From: Streptomyces sp. NBC_00335
GTDB taxonomy: Bacteria > Actinomycetota > Actinomycetes > Streptomycetales > Streptomycetaceae
Assembly: GCF_036127095.1 (NCBI RefSeq)
Contig: NZ_CP108006.1
Span: 2,976,001-3,040,000, forward strand
Direction: 5' to 3'
DNA: 64,000 nt
The stretch's first letter is position 1. Each line of letters begins with the position of its first letter. Both the position numbers and the translations under genes were made by a program. The notes beneath the pieces were generated by a model. That model had not been told where the DNA came from, ran no database searches, and saw only the letters and a program-made list of their open reading frames with translations. Of the stretch, positions 46,069-54,553 are shown one piece after another.

Positions 46069-47300
46069 TGCGGGGCGGCGCTGCTCGCGCCGCCGCTCGG
46101 GGCCCCGCCGCTCGGGGCCGGCCGGGGCTTCGGGGTGGGGGCGGACATCACCTTGCTGATCCACTCCAGTGAGCCCTCCCTCATCCCGCGTACGTACGAC
46201 TTTCCGTTGTGCTGACCATCCTGGATCACCTGCAGCCTGGTGTGCACGGCACCCTTGCCGTAGTCCCTCATGAACCCCTCGGCCGCCTCCCGGCCGGATT
46301 CGGCGGTGCCGATCTGGAAGTTCACGTAGACGTCCGGGCCGCCCGCCGCGATCAGCTTCGCGGCGAGCTTCCGGGGGTTGTTCTCGTCCATGGCCTGCGT
46401 GTTCCCCTTCCACAGCGGGGAGTCGGGGACGACGTCCACCCCGCTCGCGATGACCGCCTTGAAGCGTTCGGGGTACTTCAGGACGTGCTTGAGGGCTCCG
46501 AATCCGCCCGACGAGGAGCCCATGAAGGCCCATCCGTCGCGGGAGGTGAAGGTGCGGAAATTGGCCTTCGCGAAATCCGGGACGTCCTCGGCCATCCAGG
46601 TGCCCATCTTGGGCTGGCCGGGGATGTCGGAGCCGTCGAAGTGGTGCTTGGTGTCGGCGTTGATCACCGGCATGACCAGGATGAAGGGCAGGTTCTTTCC
46701 GGACTTCGCCCCGTCGCTGACGGCCTGCTGGAGGCCGAGGCCGGGGCCCGTCCCCCAGTAGTTCGTGGGGTAGCCGCGGCCGCCGGGCAGGGAGATCAGG
46801 ACCGGGAAGGCGCTGTCTGCGTACGCCGGGTCGTCGTACTGCTTCGGCACCCACACCCACACGTCGCCCTTGAACCCGGACTTCTTGCCCGTCAGGGTGG
46901 TCTTGCCGATCTGGGTGCCGTCCGGCAGCCGGGAGGTCCGGACGAAGGAGGCCTTCGGCCCGGTCGGCATGAGCACGCCGGGCGCGGCGTCGGGGGCGGT
47001 GGAGGCCGCCGCCCGCGGCTCCCCGAAGGAGACGGGATCGCCTATGTCCGTGAAGACGCGGTAGTGGTACGCGGCCGCCCCGCCGCCCGCCAGGAGGGTG
47101 AGGCCGAGACCGCCGCCGATCAGGATCCGGCGCAGTCGGCGCTTGGGGCGGCGGCCCCCGGTCCCGGCGCGGTCCCCGGTCCCGGTGTCGCGGTCCGCGG
47201 TCTCGGCGGCGCGGTCCGCGGTCTCGGCGGCGCGGTCCCCGGTGGCCGCGCCGGCGTCCTGGGCCGTGGCGACGGCGTCACCCTGCAGGTCTTGGTGCAC
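46065..47300 (-). CDS. Membrane-anchored esterase (alpha/beta hydrolase, esterase D/antigen-85-like), copy 1
   Basis: 411 aa. A charged Ala/Asp/Arg-rich cytoplasmic tail with near repeats (AAETADR), a basic stretch (RRPKRRLRR), one membrane helix, then an alpha/beta-hydrolase domain with nucleophile motif GSSSGG and the conserved MPVINAD and QDGQHNGKSY segments. The C-terminus is Pro/Gly/Ser-rich. The GTG at 47300 is chosen because it yields MHQD, the same beginning as the paralogue upstream, with GGAACGGGA before it. Coupled to the downstream protease gene. Confidence 0.88.
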   Translation of the reverse strand: MHQDLQGDAVATAQDAGAATGDRAAETADRAAETADRDTGTGDRAGTGGRRPKRRLRRILIGGGLGLTLLAGGGAAAYHYRVFTDIGDPVSFGEPRAAASTAPDAAPGVLMPTGPKASFVRTSRLPDGTQIGKTTLTGKKSGFKGDVWVWVPKQYDDPAYADSAFPVLISLPGGRGYPTNYWGTGPGLGLQQAVSDGAKSGKNLPFILVMPVINADTKHHFDGSDIPGQPKMGTWMAEDVPDFAKANFRTFTSRDGWAFMGSSSGGFGALKHVLKYPERFKAVIASGVDVVPDSPLWKGNTQAMDENNPRKLAAKLIAAGGPDVYVNFQIGTAESGREAAEGFMRDYGKGAVHTRLQVIQDGQHNGKSYVRGMREGSLEWISKVMSAPTPKPRPAPSGGAPSGGASSAAPQ

Positions 47301-47430
47301 GGATCGTTCCCGTTCCTTGTCCGGCGCCCTCTGGGAGCGTGGGGTGGACCGTTTGGTCCCCCTTACATCCATAACAGAGGTATGAACGACCGGATGGGTT
47401 GCCTGGGACGGGTGGACGTGGCGAGGGCCA

Positions 47431-47468
47431 CGCGGGGGACGCCGGCCTACGACGGCCGCTCCCCCGCG
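47431..47468 (-). terminator. Hairpin between the two esterase genes
   Basis: 9-bp stem (47431-47439 with 47460-47468) with an inner GGCC/GGCC pairing, 19 nt after the stop of the copy 2 esterase gene. Confidence 0.6.
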
Positions 47469-47487
47469 CGGGTGCGTCCGATCGCGG

Positions 47488-48810
47488 TCAGCCCGCTTCG
47501 GGCTTCGGCCCCTTGAGCACCTTGCTGACCCACTCCAGCGAGCCTTCCTTCATGCCGCGCACGTAGTGCCAGCCGTTGTGCTCGCCGTTCTGGATGTCCC
47601 GGATGGTCATCTTGACCGGGCCCTTGGCGTACTTCTGCCGGAACTGCGTCATGCGCTCCTTGCCGCTCTCCTTGGTCCCGATCTGGAAGTTGATGTAGAC
47701 GTCGGGGCCGCCCGTGTCGATCAGCTTCTGGGCGAGCTTCTCGGGGTTGTTCGCGTCCATCTCCGCCTGGTGGCCCTTCCAGAACGGGGAGTCGGGGACG
47801 ATCTCGCCGCCGCTGGCGATCACGGCCTTGAACTTGTCCGGGTGCTGGAGGACCTGCTTCATGCCGACGAAGGCGCCGGAGGAGGAGCCCATGAAGGCCC
47901 AGCCGTCGCGGGACTTGTACGTACGGAAGTTGGCGCGGGTGAAGTCCGGGACGTCCTCGGCGATCCAGGTGCCCATCTTGGGCTTGCCGGGGATGTCGGA
48001 GCCGTCGTAGTAGTACTTCGGGTCCGGGTTGAGCACCGGCATGATCACGATGAACGGCAGGCTGGTACCGGCCTTGACGCCCTCGCTGATGGCCTTCTGG
48101 AGGCCGAGGCTGCGGTCGGCCCAGTAGTTGTTCGGGAAGCCGTTGCCGCCGGGGAGCGCGATGAGCACCGGGAAACCGCTCTTGGCGTACTTCGGGTCGC
48201 CGTACTCCTTCGGCGTCCACACCCAGACGTCGCCCTCGAAGCCGGACTTGGCGCCCTTGAGGCGGGTCTTGGCGATGATCGTGCCGTCGTCGAGCTTGGT
48301 GGTCTGCTTGAACGCGGAGGCCGGGCCGGTCGCGAACTGCACGTCCGGGTCGCCGCTCGGCGCGGGCGGGCTCGCGGGGACCTCGCCCGGGCTGCCCTGC
48401 GCCGCCCCGGGGTCGGCGGAGGGCGGGGTCTTGCCGAAGCTCACCGTGGAGCCGTTGCCGGAGAACCAGTCCAGCTTCCAGGCGGCGAAGCCACCGCCGC
48501 CGAGGAGGAGCACGAAGGCCATGGCCGCACCGGTCCACAGCACGCGGCGGGAACGGGAGCGGCGCGGGGGCTCGGGTATGTGCGGGGGCTCGGGTATGTG
48601 CGGGGGGACGTACGCCTCGTTGCCGTACGCCTCGTTGCCGTAGGCCTGGTTGCCGTACGCCTCGTTGCCGTACGCCTGGTGGCCATCGGGTCGGTACGGC
48701 TGGCCCTGCCGCTCCTGTTGGTACGACTGGTCCTGCCGGTACGGCGGGTACGGCGGGTGGGACTGGTACGGCTGGTCATCGGGCCGCGGGCGCTGCGGGT
48801 CCTGGTGCAC
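47488..48810 (-). CDS. Membrane-anchored esterase (alpha/beta hydrolase), copy 2
   Basis: 440 aa, paralogue of the gene at 46065-47300. It has a Tyr/Gln/Pro-rich cytoplasmic tail with YGNEA pentapeptide repeats (residues ~46-67), a basic stretch, one membrane helix, and a hydrolase domain with GSSSGAF and matching MPVLNPD and QNGEHNGWHY. The conserved core is highly similar between the two copies while the cytoplasmic tails differ completely. The GTG start has GGAG 8 nt upstream. Confidence 0.9.
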   Translation of the reverse strand: MHQDPQRPRPDDQPYQSHPPYPPYRQDQSYQQERQGQPYRPDGHQAYGNEAYGNQAYGNEAYGNEAYVPPHIPEPPHIPEPPRRSRSRRVLWTGAAMAFVLLLGGGGFAAWKLDWFSGNGSTVSFGKTPPSADPGAAQGSPGEVPASPPAPSGDPDVQFATGPASAFKQTTKLDDGTIIAKTRLKGAKSGFEGDVWVWTPKEYGDPKYAKSGFPVLIALPGGNGFPNNYWADRSLGLQKAISEGVKAGTSLPFIVIMPVLNPDPKYYYDGSDIPGKPKMGTWIAEDVPDFTRANFRTYKSRDGWAFMGSSSGAFVGMKQVLQHPDKFKAVIASGGEIVPDSPFWKGHQAEMDANNPEKLAQKLIDTGGPDVYINFQIGTKESGKERMTQFRQKYAKGPVKMTIRDIQNGEHNGWHYVRGMKEGSLEWVSKVLKGPKPEAG

Positions 48811-48941
48811 GAACTTCGCTCCGAACGGTCATGACTGCCCCCCGGCGGGACAGAAGGGACTGGGCTCCCCCTAGTCCTGATGTGTGAATCCCCCGGAAAG
48901 TTCCAAATCAGCGCAAAATCATGATCCGAATCCCGGGCGCC

Positions 48942-49379
48942 TCACTTCAGTGCGTCGAGGACCCCCGCGCACCGCCCGAGCAGTGCGATCAGCAGCTCCC
49001 GCTCCTCGCCGCTGAACTCGGCGGCGAGCGCCCGCTCCACCGCCACCGCCCCCGCGTCGGCCAGCTCCATCACGGAGCGCCCCTCCTCGGTGAGCCGGGT
49101 CTCCAGGACGTTGCGGTGCAGCTCGTGCGGGGTCCGCTCGATGAGGCCGCGCTCCGAGAGGTTCTTCAGCACGGTGTTCATGGTCGGCGGCGTCACCCCG
49201 CACAGGCGGGCGAGCGAGGCGGCGGAGATCCCGGGCTTCTCGGCGAGCCAGAGCAGGGCGGCGTACTGCGGAACCGTTACTGCGGCCGGCTTCACCGCCG
49301 TGTTCTTGGCCCCGAGGAGCGCCTGCTCGGCGCGCTTGATGTGGGAGCCGATGCGCTCCTCGGCGGGCATGGAAGTCAT
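48942..49379 (-). CDS. MarR-family transcriptional regulator
   Basis: 145 aa from the ATG at 49379 (another ATG at 49367 has GGGGA 8 nt upstream). Winged-helix elements: TVPQYAALLWLAEKPGISAASLARL, the recognition region GVTPPTMNTVLKNLSERGLIER, and a C-terminal dimer helix. An in-frame ATG at 49403 is rejected because it falls inside the palindromic operator. It is divergent from the secreted beta-propeller gene and probably represses it and itself. Confidence 0.92.
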   Translation of the reverse strand: MTSMPAEERIGSHIKRAEQALLGAKNTAVKPAAVTVPQYAALLWLAEKPGISAASLARLCGVTPPTMNTVLKNLSERGLIERTPHELHRNVLETRLTEEGRSVMELADAGAVAVERALAAEFSGEERELLIALLGRCAGVLDALK

Positions 49380-49397
49380 CCCCGCATCATAAAGCCC

Positions 49398-49426
49398 TTG
49401 CATGCATTAGAGCTCTAACTTAGATT
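49398..49426 (+). promoter_or_regulatory. Promoter with overlapping palindromic operator
   Basis: TTGCAT (49398-49403) and TAGATT (49421-49426) are 17 bp apart, a good vegetative-type -35/-10 pair for the plus-strand gene. Between them lie two adjacent perfect palindromes, TGCATGCA (49399-49406) and TTAGAGCTCTAA (49407-49418). A MarR dimer bound here would block the promoter and also cover the region before its own gene. Confidence 0.75.
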
Positions 49427-49456
49427 CGTGCACATCCAGAGAGAAGAGGACGTCCG

Positions 49457-50461
49457 ATGGCGAAGAAGTTCCTGCCCGCCACCCTGCTCACCCTGACCGC
49501 CGCCCTCACCCTCGGCGCGGCCCCCGCCGCCACGGCCTCGGGCGGCGGAGCCCCGGACGGCGCGGGCTCGCGTACCCGGATCGACACGGCCTTCACCCTG
49601 CCCGGCGAGCAGGTCTTCCCGGAGGGCATAGCCGCCGACCCCCGCACCGGCACGGTCTACGTCGGCTCCTACAAGGACGGCACCGTCTACCGGGCCCGCT
49701 CCGGCGGACGCGCGGCGGAGGTCTTCCTGCCGCCGGGCACCGACGGGCGCCACACCGCGAACGGACTGCGGGTCGACGGGCACGGCCGGCTCTGGGTGAC
49801 CGACTCCACCTCGGGCGTCTGCGTCTACGACACCCGCTCGGGGGCCCGTACGGCCCGCTTCGAGATACCCGGGAGCGGGCCGCGCTTCCTCAACGACCTG
49901 GCCGTGACCCCGGACGGCACCGCTTACCTCACCGACAGCGTCCGCGCGGTGGTCTACCGGGTCACCCCGGAGCAACTGGCCTCAGGATCCGGCCCCTTGC
50001 AGGTGGCGTACGACCTGAGCGGGCGGCTCACCCCCTCCCCGGCGGGCAGCTTCAGCCTCAACGGCATCACCGCGGACCCGGCCGGGCGGTTCCTGCTCAC
50101 CGTCGACATGACGGCCGGGGACCTGTACCGCATCGACCCGGCCTCCGGCGCGGTCTCCCGCGTGACGCTGACCGGCGGCGATCTGAAGACCGCCGACGGG
50201 CTCGACCTCGCACCCGGCGGGGTGCTGCGCGCGGCCCAGAACACGCGGAACGCCCTGAGCCGCTGGCAGGTGTCGGCCGACGGCACCCGGGCCCGCCTGG
50301 TCCGCACCGTCACGGATCCCTCGCTCCAGATCCCGACCACGCTGGTCCGGGTGCCGGGGCGGACCCTGGTGGTGCGGTCCCAGTTCGACAAGGACGGCGG
50401 GGTGCTGCCCTCCACGGGCGCGCCGACCGGGTTCACGGTCGCCTCGGTCCGCGGGTTCTGA
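49457..50461 (+). CDS. Secreted SMP-30/NHL-type beta-propeller protein
   Basis: 334 aa with an N-terminal signal peptide (LPATLLTLTAALTLGAAPAATA) and repeated blades of the SMP-30/gluconolactonase type (EGIAADPRTGTVYVGS, GLRVDGHGRLWVTDS, DLAVTPDGTAYLTDS, GLDLAPGGVLRAAQN). It might be a lactonase or a binding protein; metal-site residues cannot be assigned with confidence. GAAGAGGA lies before the ATG. It is controlled by the divergent MarR operator-promoter. Convergent with the response regulator gene. Confidence 0.88.
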   Translation: MAKKFLPATLLTLTAALTLGAAPAATASGGGAPDGAGSRTRIDTAFTLPGEQVFPEGIAADPRTGTVYVGSYKDGTVYRARSGGRAAEVFLPPGTDGRHTANGLRVDGHGRLWVTDSTSGVCVYDTRSGARTARFEIPGSGPRFLNDLAVTPDGTAYLTDSVRAVVYRVTPEQLASGSGPLQVAYDLSGRLTPSPAGSFSLNGITADPAGRFLLTVDMTAGDLYRIDPASGAVSRVTLTGGDLKTADGLDLAPGGVLRAAQNTRNALSRWQVSADGTRARLVRTVTDPSLQIPTTLVRVPGRTLVVRSQFDKDGGVLPSTGAPTGFTVASVRGF

Positions 50462-50470
50462 CCCGCGGGT

Positions 50471-50487
50471 CCGGCGGGTCCCGCCGG
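50471..50487. terminator. Short inverted repeat between convergent genes
   Basis: 8-bp arms (50471-50478 with 50480-50487) around a single base; the real loop would be wider. It sits between convergent genes 35 bp apart. Confidence 0.35.
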
Positions 50488-50496
50488 CGGGATCCG

Positions 50497-51186
50497 TCAG
50501 CCCCGCAGGTAGGCCAGGACGGCGAGGACCCGGCGGTGGGACTCCTGCGCGGGGGGCAGGTCGAGCTTCATCAGGATGTTCCCGATGTGCTTGCCGACCG
50601 CCGCCTCGGAGACGGTGAGCCGGCGGGACACCTCGGCGTTGGAATGCCCCTCGGCCACCAGGGCGAGGACCTCCCGCTCGCGGGCCGTCAGCCGCTCCAG
50701 GGGGTCGCGCCGGCGGCTGATGAGCCGGCGCACCACCTCGGGATCGACCACGGTCCCGCCGGCCGCCACCCGCGCGACCGCGTCGAGGAACTCCTCCACC
50801 TGCCCGACGCGGTCCTTGAGCAGGTACCCGACGGCCGTCCCGTCGCCGGAGTCGAGCAACTCGGTTGCGTACGAGCGCTGCACGTACTGGGAGAGGACCA
50901 GGACGGGCAGGTCCGGGCGGGTCTCGCGCAGCCGCACGGCCGCCCGGAGCCCCTCGTCGGTGTGGTCCGGGGGCATCCGCACGTCGGTGACGACGATGTC
51001 CGGCCGGTGCTCGGCGACGGCCGCTTCGAGCGCGGCGGCGTCGCCCACGGCCGCCACCGTGCGGTGCCCGAAGCGGGCGAGCAGCCCGACGAGGCCCTCG
51101 CGCAGCAGCACGGAGTCCTCGGCGAGGACCACGCGCAGGGGCGGCCGGGAGGCTCCGGCGGGGGTGGCCTCCCTCGCCGGGTTCAC
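50497..51186 (-). CDS. LuxR/NarL-family response regulator
   Basis: 229 aa. Receiver domain: acidic pocket AEDS, phospho-acceptor Asp in DIVVTDVRMPP, Lys in YLLKDRV. Output domain: LTAREREVLALVAEGHSNAEVSRRL with the LuxR recognition helix. The GTG at 51186 overlaps the kinase stop by 4 nt (GTGA). Paired with the sensor kinase upstream and probably regulating the divergent FtsX-type permease. Confidence 0.93.
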   Translation of the reverse strand: MNPAREATPAGASRPPLRVVLAEDSVLLREGLVGLLARFGHRTVAAVGDAAALEAAVAEHRPDIVVTDVRMPPDHTDEGLRAAVRLRETRPDLPVLVLSQYVQRSYATELLDSGDGTAVGYLLKDRVGQVEEFLDAVARVAAGGTVVDPEVVRRLISRRRDPLERLTAREREVLALVAEGHSNAEVSRRLTVSEAAVGKHIGNILMKLDLPPAQESHRRVLAVLAYLRG

Positions 51187-52505
51187 GCCGCCCCCTGGGT
51201 ATTCGGCGTCTTCGCCGTCTTCGGTGCCTTCGGTGCCTTCGGAACGCAAGGGATCTCCACACGCAGCAGGGTCGGACCTCCGGGAGGACTGGTCAGGGTC
51301 AGTCTGCCGTCCACGACGGACACCCGGTCGGCGAGCCCCGTGAGCCCGCTCCCCCGTCCGGCGTCCGCGCCGCCCCGGCCGTCGTCGGCCACCTCCAGCG
51401 CGAGGCGGGTTCCGTCGTGTCGGCCGGTGACGGTGATCCGGCCCGCCCCGCTGTGCTTGGCCGCGTTGGCCAGGGCCTCGCTGACGAAGAAGTACCCGGC
51501 GGACTCGGCCTGTTCGGGCAGCCGGCCGGGGAGGTCGACGTCGGTGTCGACGGGGATCGGCGAGCGGTCGGCGAGGTCGGCGACGGCGTCGGGCAGGCCC
51601 CGGTCGGTGAGCACCTGAGGGTGGATGCCGTGGACGAGCTCGCGCAGCGAGGTCAGCGCCTGCCCCGCCTCGGCGTGCGCGGCGGCCAGTTGCCCGGCGA
51701 GCGCACTGCCCGGCGGGGCGTCCAGCCGGGCCAGGCCCAGGGTCATGGACAGGGCGACGAGCCGCTGCTGCGCGCCGTCGTGCAGGTCCCGTTCGATACG
51801 CCGCCGCTCGGCGTCGAAGGCGGCCGCCAGCCGGGCCCGGGAGCTGGTCAACTCCGTTACCTGAACGGCCAGATCGCCCTGTGCCGGGCCGAGCATCAGC
51901 CGGGCCAGGGCCGCGCGGGCCGCTGCCGCCGCGCCGAGCCCGTAGAGGAGGAGCGGGAGGAGCAGCAGGCCGGCGGCGGCGCACAGCAGGGCCTGGGGGT
52001 AGCCGGTGATGCCGTGGATCTTGAGCGGGTTGACCCGTTCCCCGTCGAGGGCGAGCAGGACGGGGGTCGCGAGGAGGTCGACCGGCAGCAGGAGCGCACC
52101 GACGGCCAGCAGTTCCAGCGGCCACAGCAGGGTGGCGGCGAGCACCGCGTAGCCGAGCTCCCGCCAGGTCGCCTGCTCGCGGAAGCGGGTGCGGGCCCAC
52201 GCCGCGAGCCCCGTACGGTCCGGATCGCGGTGCGGGTCGGGCAGCGGCGCGGAGCCGGGGTCGAGCAGCCGCAGCCGGCGGCGCTCGACGGCCGCGAAGG
52301 GTACGCCGGCCAGCGCGAGGGCGCCGAGCAGCGGAAGCCCCACCAGGACGACGGCGAGCGCCGTCCCGCAGACGGCGAGCAGCGTCAGCAGGGTCAGCGC
52401 GAGGGCTCCGGTGACGGCGCCGCCGAGCAGATAGCCGACGGCGCGCCAGGGCCGGGCGGAGCGCAGGTAGCGGCCCGGGAACGGGACGGGGAAGTTGGGC
52501 GGCAT
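51183..52505 (-). CDS. Sensor histidine kinase (NarL-partner, HisKA_3 type)
   Basis: 440 aa. Four membrane helices in the N-terminal half (a sensor domain of two helix pairs separated by a ~70-residue cytoplasmic loop). Dimerisation/phospho-acceptor helix RRRIERDLHDGAQQRLVAL with the acceptor His, and an ATPase domain with ALANAAKHSGA and DDGRGGAD...GSGLTGL. A Lys/Pro/Ala repeat tail (KAPKAPKTAKTPNT) ends it. Start uncertain: the ATG at 52505 begins at the first conserved segment; the ATG at 52553 would add 16 residues. Divergent from the permease gene with a very short gap. Confidence 0.9.
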   Translation of the reverse strand: MPPNFPVPFPGRYLRSARPWRAVGYLLGGAVTGALALTLLTLLAVCGTALAVVLVGLPLLGALALAGVPFAAVERRRLRLLDPGSAPLPDPHRDPDRTGLAAWARTRFREQATWRELGYAVLAATLLWPLELLAVGALLLPVDLLATPVLLALDGERVNPLKIHGITGYPQALLCAAAGLLLLPLLLYGLGAAAAARAALARLMLGPAQGDLAVQVTELTSSRARLAAAFDAERRRIERDLHDGAQQRLVALSMTLGLARLDAPPGSALAGQLAAAHAEAGQALTSLRELVHGIHPQVLTDRGLPDAVADLADRSPIPVDTDVDLPGRLPEQAESAGYFFVSEALANAAKHSGAGRITVTGRHDGTRLALEVADDGRGGADAGRGSGLTGLADRVSVVDGRLTLTSPPGGPTLLRVEIPCVPKAPKAPKTAKTPNTQGAA

Positions 52506-52614
52506 GGGTTCACGGTAGGCGGCGAGCGCGGGCGGCGCGGTAGGGCTGGCCATACCTTCGGGACTCGCCCCTGCCCCGCTGACCGGGGGCCGTGCGGCCG
52601 GTTGGCTGGGGACC

Positions 52615-54534
52615 ATGCTGAAGATCGCGTTGAAGTCGCTGCGGCGGCGCTGGACGACACAGGTGGGAACCTTCGTGGCGGTGGCCCTGGGGGTCGCGCT
52701 GATGACGGTCATGGGACTGGGGCTCGCCGCGTCGGCGGCGCTGCCGGCGGGGGCCGAGGTGGTGGGCCTCAACTCGATGCTGGGCACCGCCGGCGGGGTG
52801 AGCTCCTTCGTGGCGGCCTTCGTGGTGGCGTCGACCTTCTCGTACGCCGTGGCCGCGCGGCGCCGCGAGCTGGGGCTGCTGCGGCTGAGCGGGTCGACGC
52901 CGGGGCAGCTGCGGCGCCTGGTGATGACGGAGGCGGCGGCCGTCGGGCTGGCCGGATCCGCGGCCGGGCTCGCCCTGGGCCGGGAGGGTGCCCCGCTGAT
53001 GGCCCGCTGGACGGTGGCGCAGGGGCTGGCGCCCGCCGGGTACGCGATCGGGGATCAGACCTGGCCGCTGCACGCGGCGTTCTGGACGGGACTGCTGGTC
53101 GCGCTGTCGGGTGCGTACGCCGCTTCCCGGCGGGCGGGCCGGGTCGGTCCGCTGGAGGCGCTGCGCGAGGCCGTGACCGACGAGCGGCCCATGACCCCGG
53201 GCCGCTGGGTGGCCGGGGGCGGGCTGCTGCTGTGCGCGGTCGCCTTCGTGGGGTGGCGGCTCGGGTCGGACCCGGGCGCGCTGCTCAAGCGCAAGACGTA
53301 CACCGTGCAGCCGATGCTGCTGATCTCCGCGTGCGGGCTCCTGGCGCCCGTGCTCGTACGGCCCGTCGTACGGCTGCTGATGTGGCTTCCGGCCCGGCTG
53401 ACCTCCTACGCGGGCCGGCTGGTGCGGGCGAACGCGTCCGCCGGGATCCGCCGGACGGCCGCGGTGGCGGCCCCGGTGCTGGTGATGGTCGCGCTGACCG
53501 GATCGCTGCTGGGCTCGGCCTGGACCCTGAAGGAGGCCAAGGCCGCTGAGGCCGGTGCCCGGACCGGCGCGGACTACGTACTGACCGGAGGGCGGCTGCC
53601 GGACTCGGCGGGATTCTCCGGAGTCCCGGGGGCGAGCGCCCTCGCGGTGGCCGATACCCGGCTGACGGTGCTGGAGGAGGGGTTCGTGAAGGTGCCGACG
53701 GAGGCCTTCGCGGTCGATCCGGCGGCGCTGGCGGAGGTCTCCCGGCTGCCGGTGGTGGCGGGCTCGGTCGCGGACCTGGACGACGGCGGCATCATCGTCA
53801 CGCAGGAGTGGTGGCAGCACCGGGTCGGGGACTTCGTACCGCTGTGGCTGGCGGACGGCACCGCGGTCCGGCTGCGGATCGTGGCCGTGATGCGGACGGG
53901 CACCGGCGACAACGGGGCCTACGTGACCCCGCGCAACGCGCCCGGCGCCGAGGTCTCGCGCATCGAGGTCAAGGTCCCCGCGTCCGCGTCCGCGTCCGCG
54001 GCCGCGTCGGTCCGCGGGGCGGCGGCCCGGTACGGGGCCACGGCCCACACCAAGGAGGAGTGGCTGGCGGCGACGCACCCGCGCATCAACCGCTTCACGG
54101 TGCTCGGCTACGTCCTGGTCCTGGGCATCGCCCTGCTCTACACGGCGATCGCGCTGGCCAACACCCTGCTGATGGCCACCTCCGACCGGGGCGGCGACCT
54201 GCGCCTGCTCCGGCTGGCCGGGGCCACCCGCGGCCAGGTGCTCGCCGTGACGACGGCCGAATCCCTGCTGGCCGCCGGGGTCGGCGCCCTCCTGGGGACG
54301 GCGGTGACCGCGGTCAACCTGGCGGGCATGCGCGCCGCCCTCGCGGTCCTCGGGGTCGACTCGCCGGTGGTCGTGCCCTGGCTGGCGATGGGCGCGGTCG
54401 CCGGTGTCTGCGCCGCGCTCTCGGTCTTGTGCACGCTGCTGCCGGCGGCCCGCGCCCTGCGCCGCCGGGCGGGGCGGCGCAGGGTGCGGGCGGGTGAAGT
54501 GCCCGCCATCGCGGCCGGGTTGACCTCGGGCTGA
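52615..54534 (+). CDS. FtsX-like ABC permease, without adjacent ATPase
   Basis: 639 aa. MacB/FtsX-type permease: N-terminal MLKIALKSLRRRWTTQVG, several membrane helices, cytoplasmic loops with RRRELGLLRLSGSTPGQLR and RGGDLRLLRLAGATRGQVL (two copies of the FtsX coupling motif), and an external domain with a run of Ser-Ala repeats ([12 protein letters not shown]). Normally such permeases pair with a LolD/MacB-like ATPase encoded beside them; none is present between the two-component genes and the SARP gene. The two-component system next door probably senses an envelope-active compound. Confidence 0.88.
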   Translation: MLKIALKSLRRRWTTQVGTFVAVALGVALMTVMGLGLAASAALPAGAEVVGLNSMLGTAGGVSSFVAAFVVASTFSYAVAARRRELGLLRLSGSTPGQLRRLVMTEAAAVGLAGSAAGLALGREGAPLMARWTVAQGLAPAGYAIGDQTWPLHAAFWTGLLVALSGAYAASRRAGRVGPLEALREAVTDERPMTPGRWVAGGGLLLCAVAFVGWRLGSDPGALLKRKTYTVQPMLLISACGLLAPVLVRPVVRLLMWLPARLTSYAGRLVRANASAGIRRTAAVAAPVLVMVALTGSLLGSAWTLKEAKAAEAGARTGADYVLTGGRLPDSAGFSGVPGASALAVADTRLTVLEEGFVKVPTEAFAVDPAALAEVSRLPVVAGSVADLDDGGIIVTQEWWQHRVGDFVPLWLADGTAVRLRIVAVMRTGTGDNGAYVTPRNAPGAEVSRIEVKVPASASASAAASVRGAAARYGATAHTKEEWLAATHPRINRFTVLGYVLVLGIALLYTAIALANTLLMATSDRGGDLRLLRLAGATRGQVLAVTTAESLLAAGVGALLGTAVTAVNLAGMRAALAVLGVDSPVVVPWLAMGAVAGVCAALSVLCTLLPAARALRRRAGRRRVRAGEVPAIAAGLTSG

Positions 54535-54553
54535 GGTACCGGAGATACCCGGA

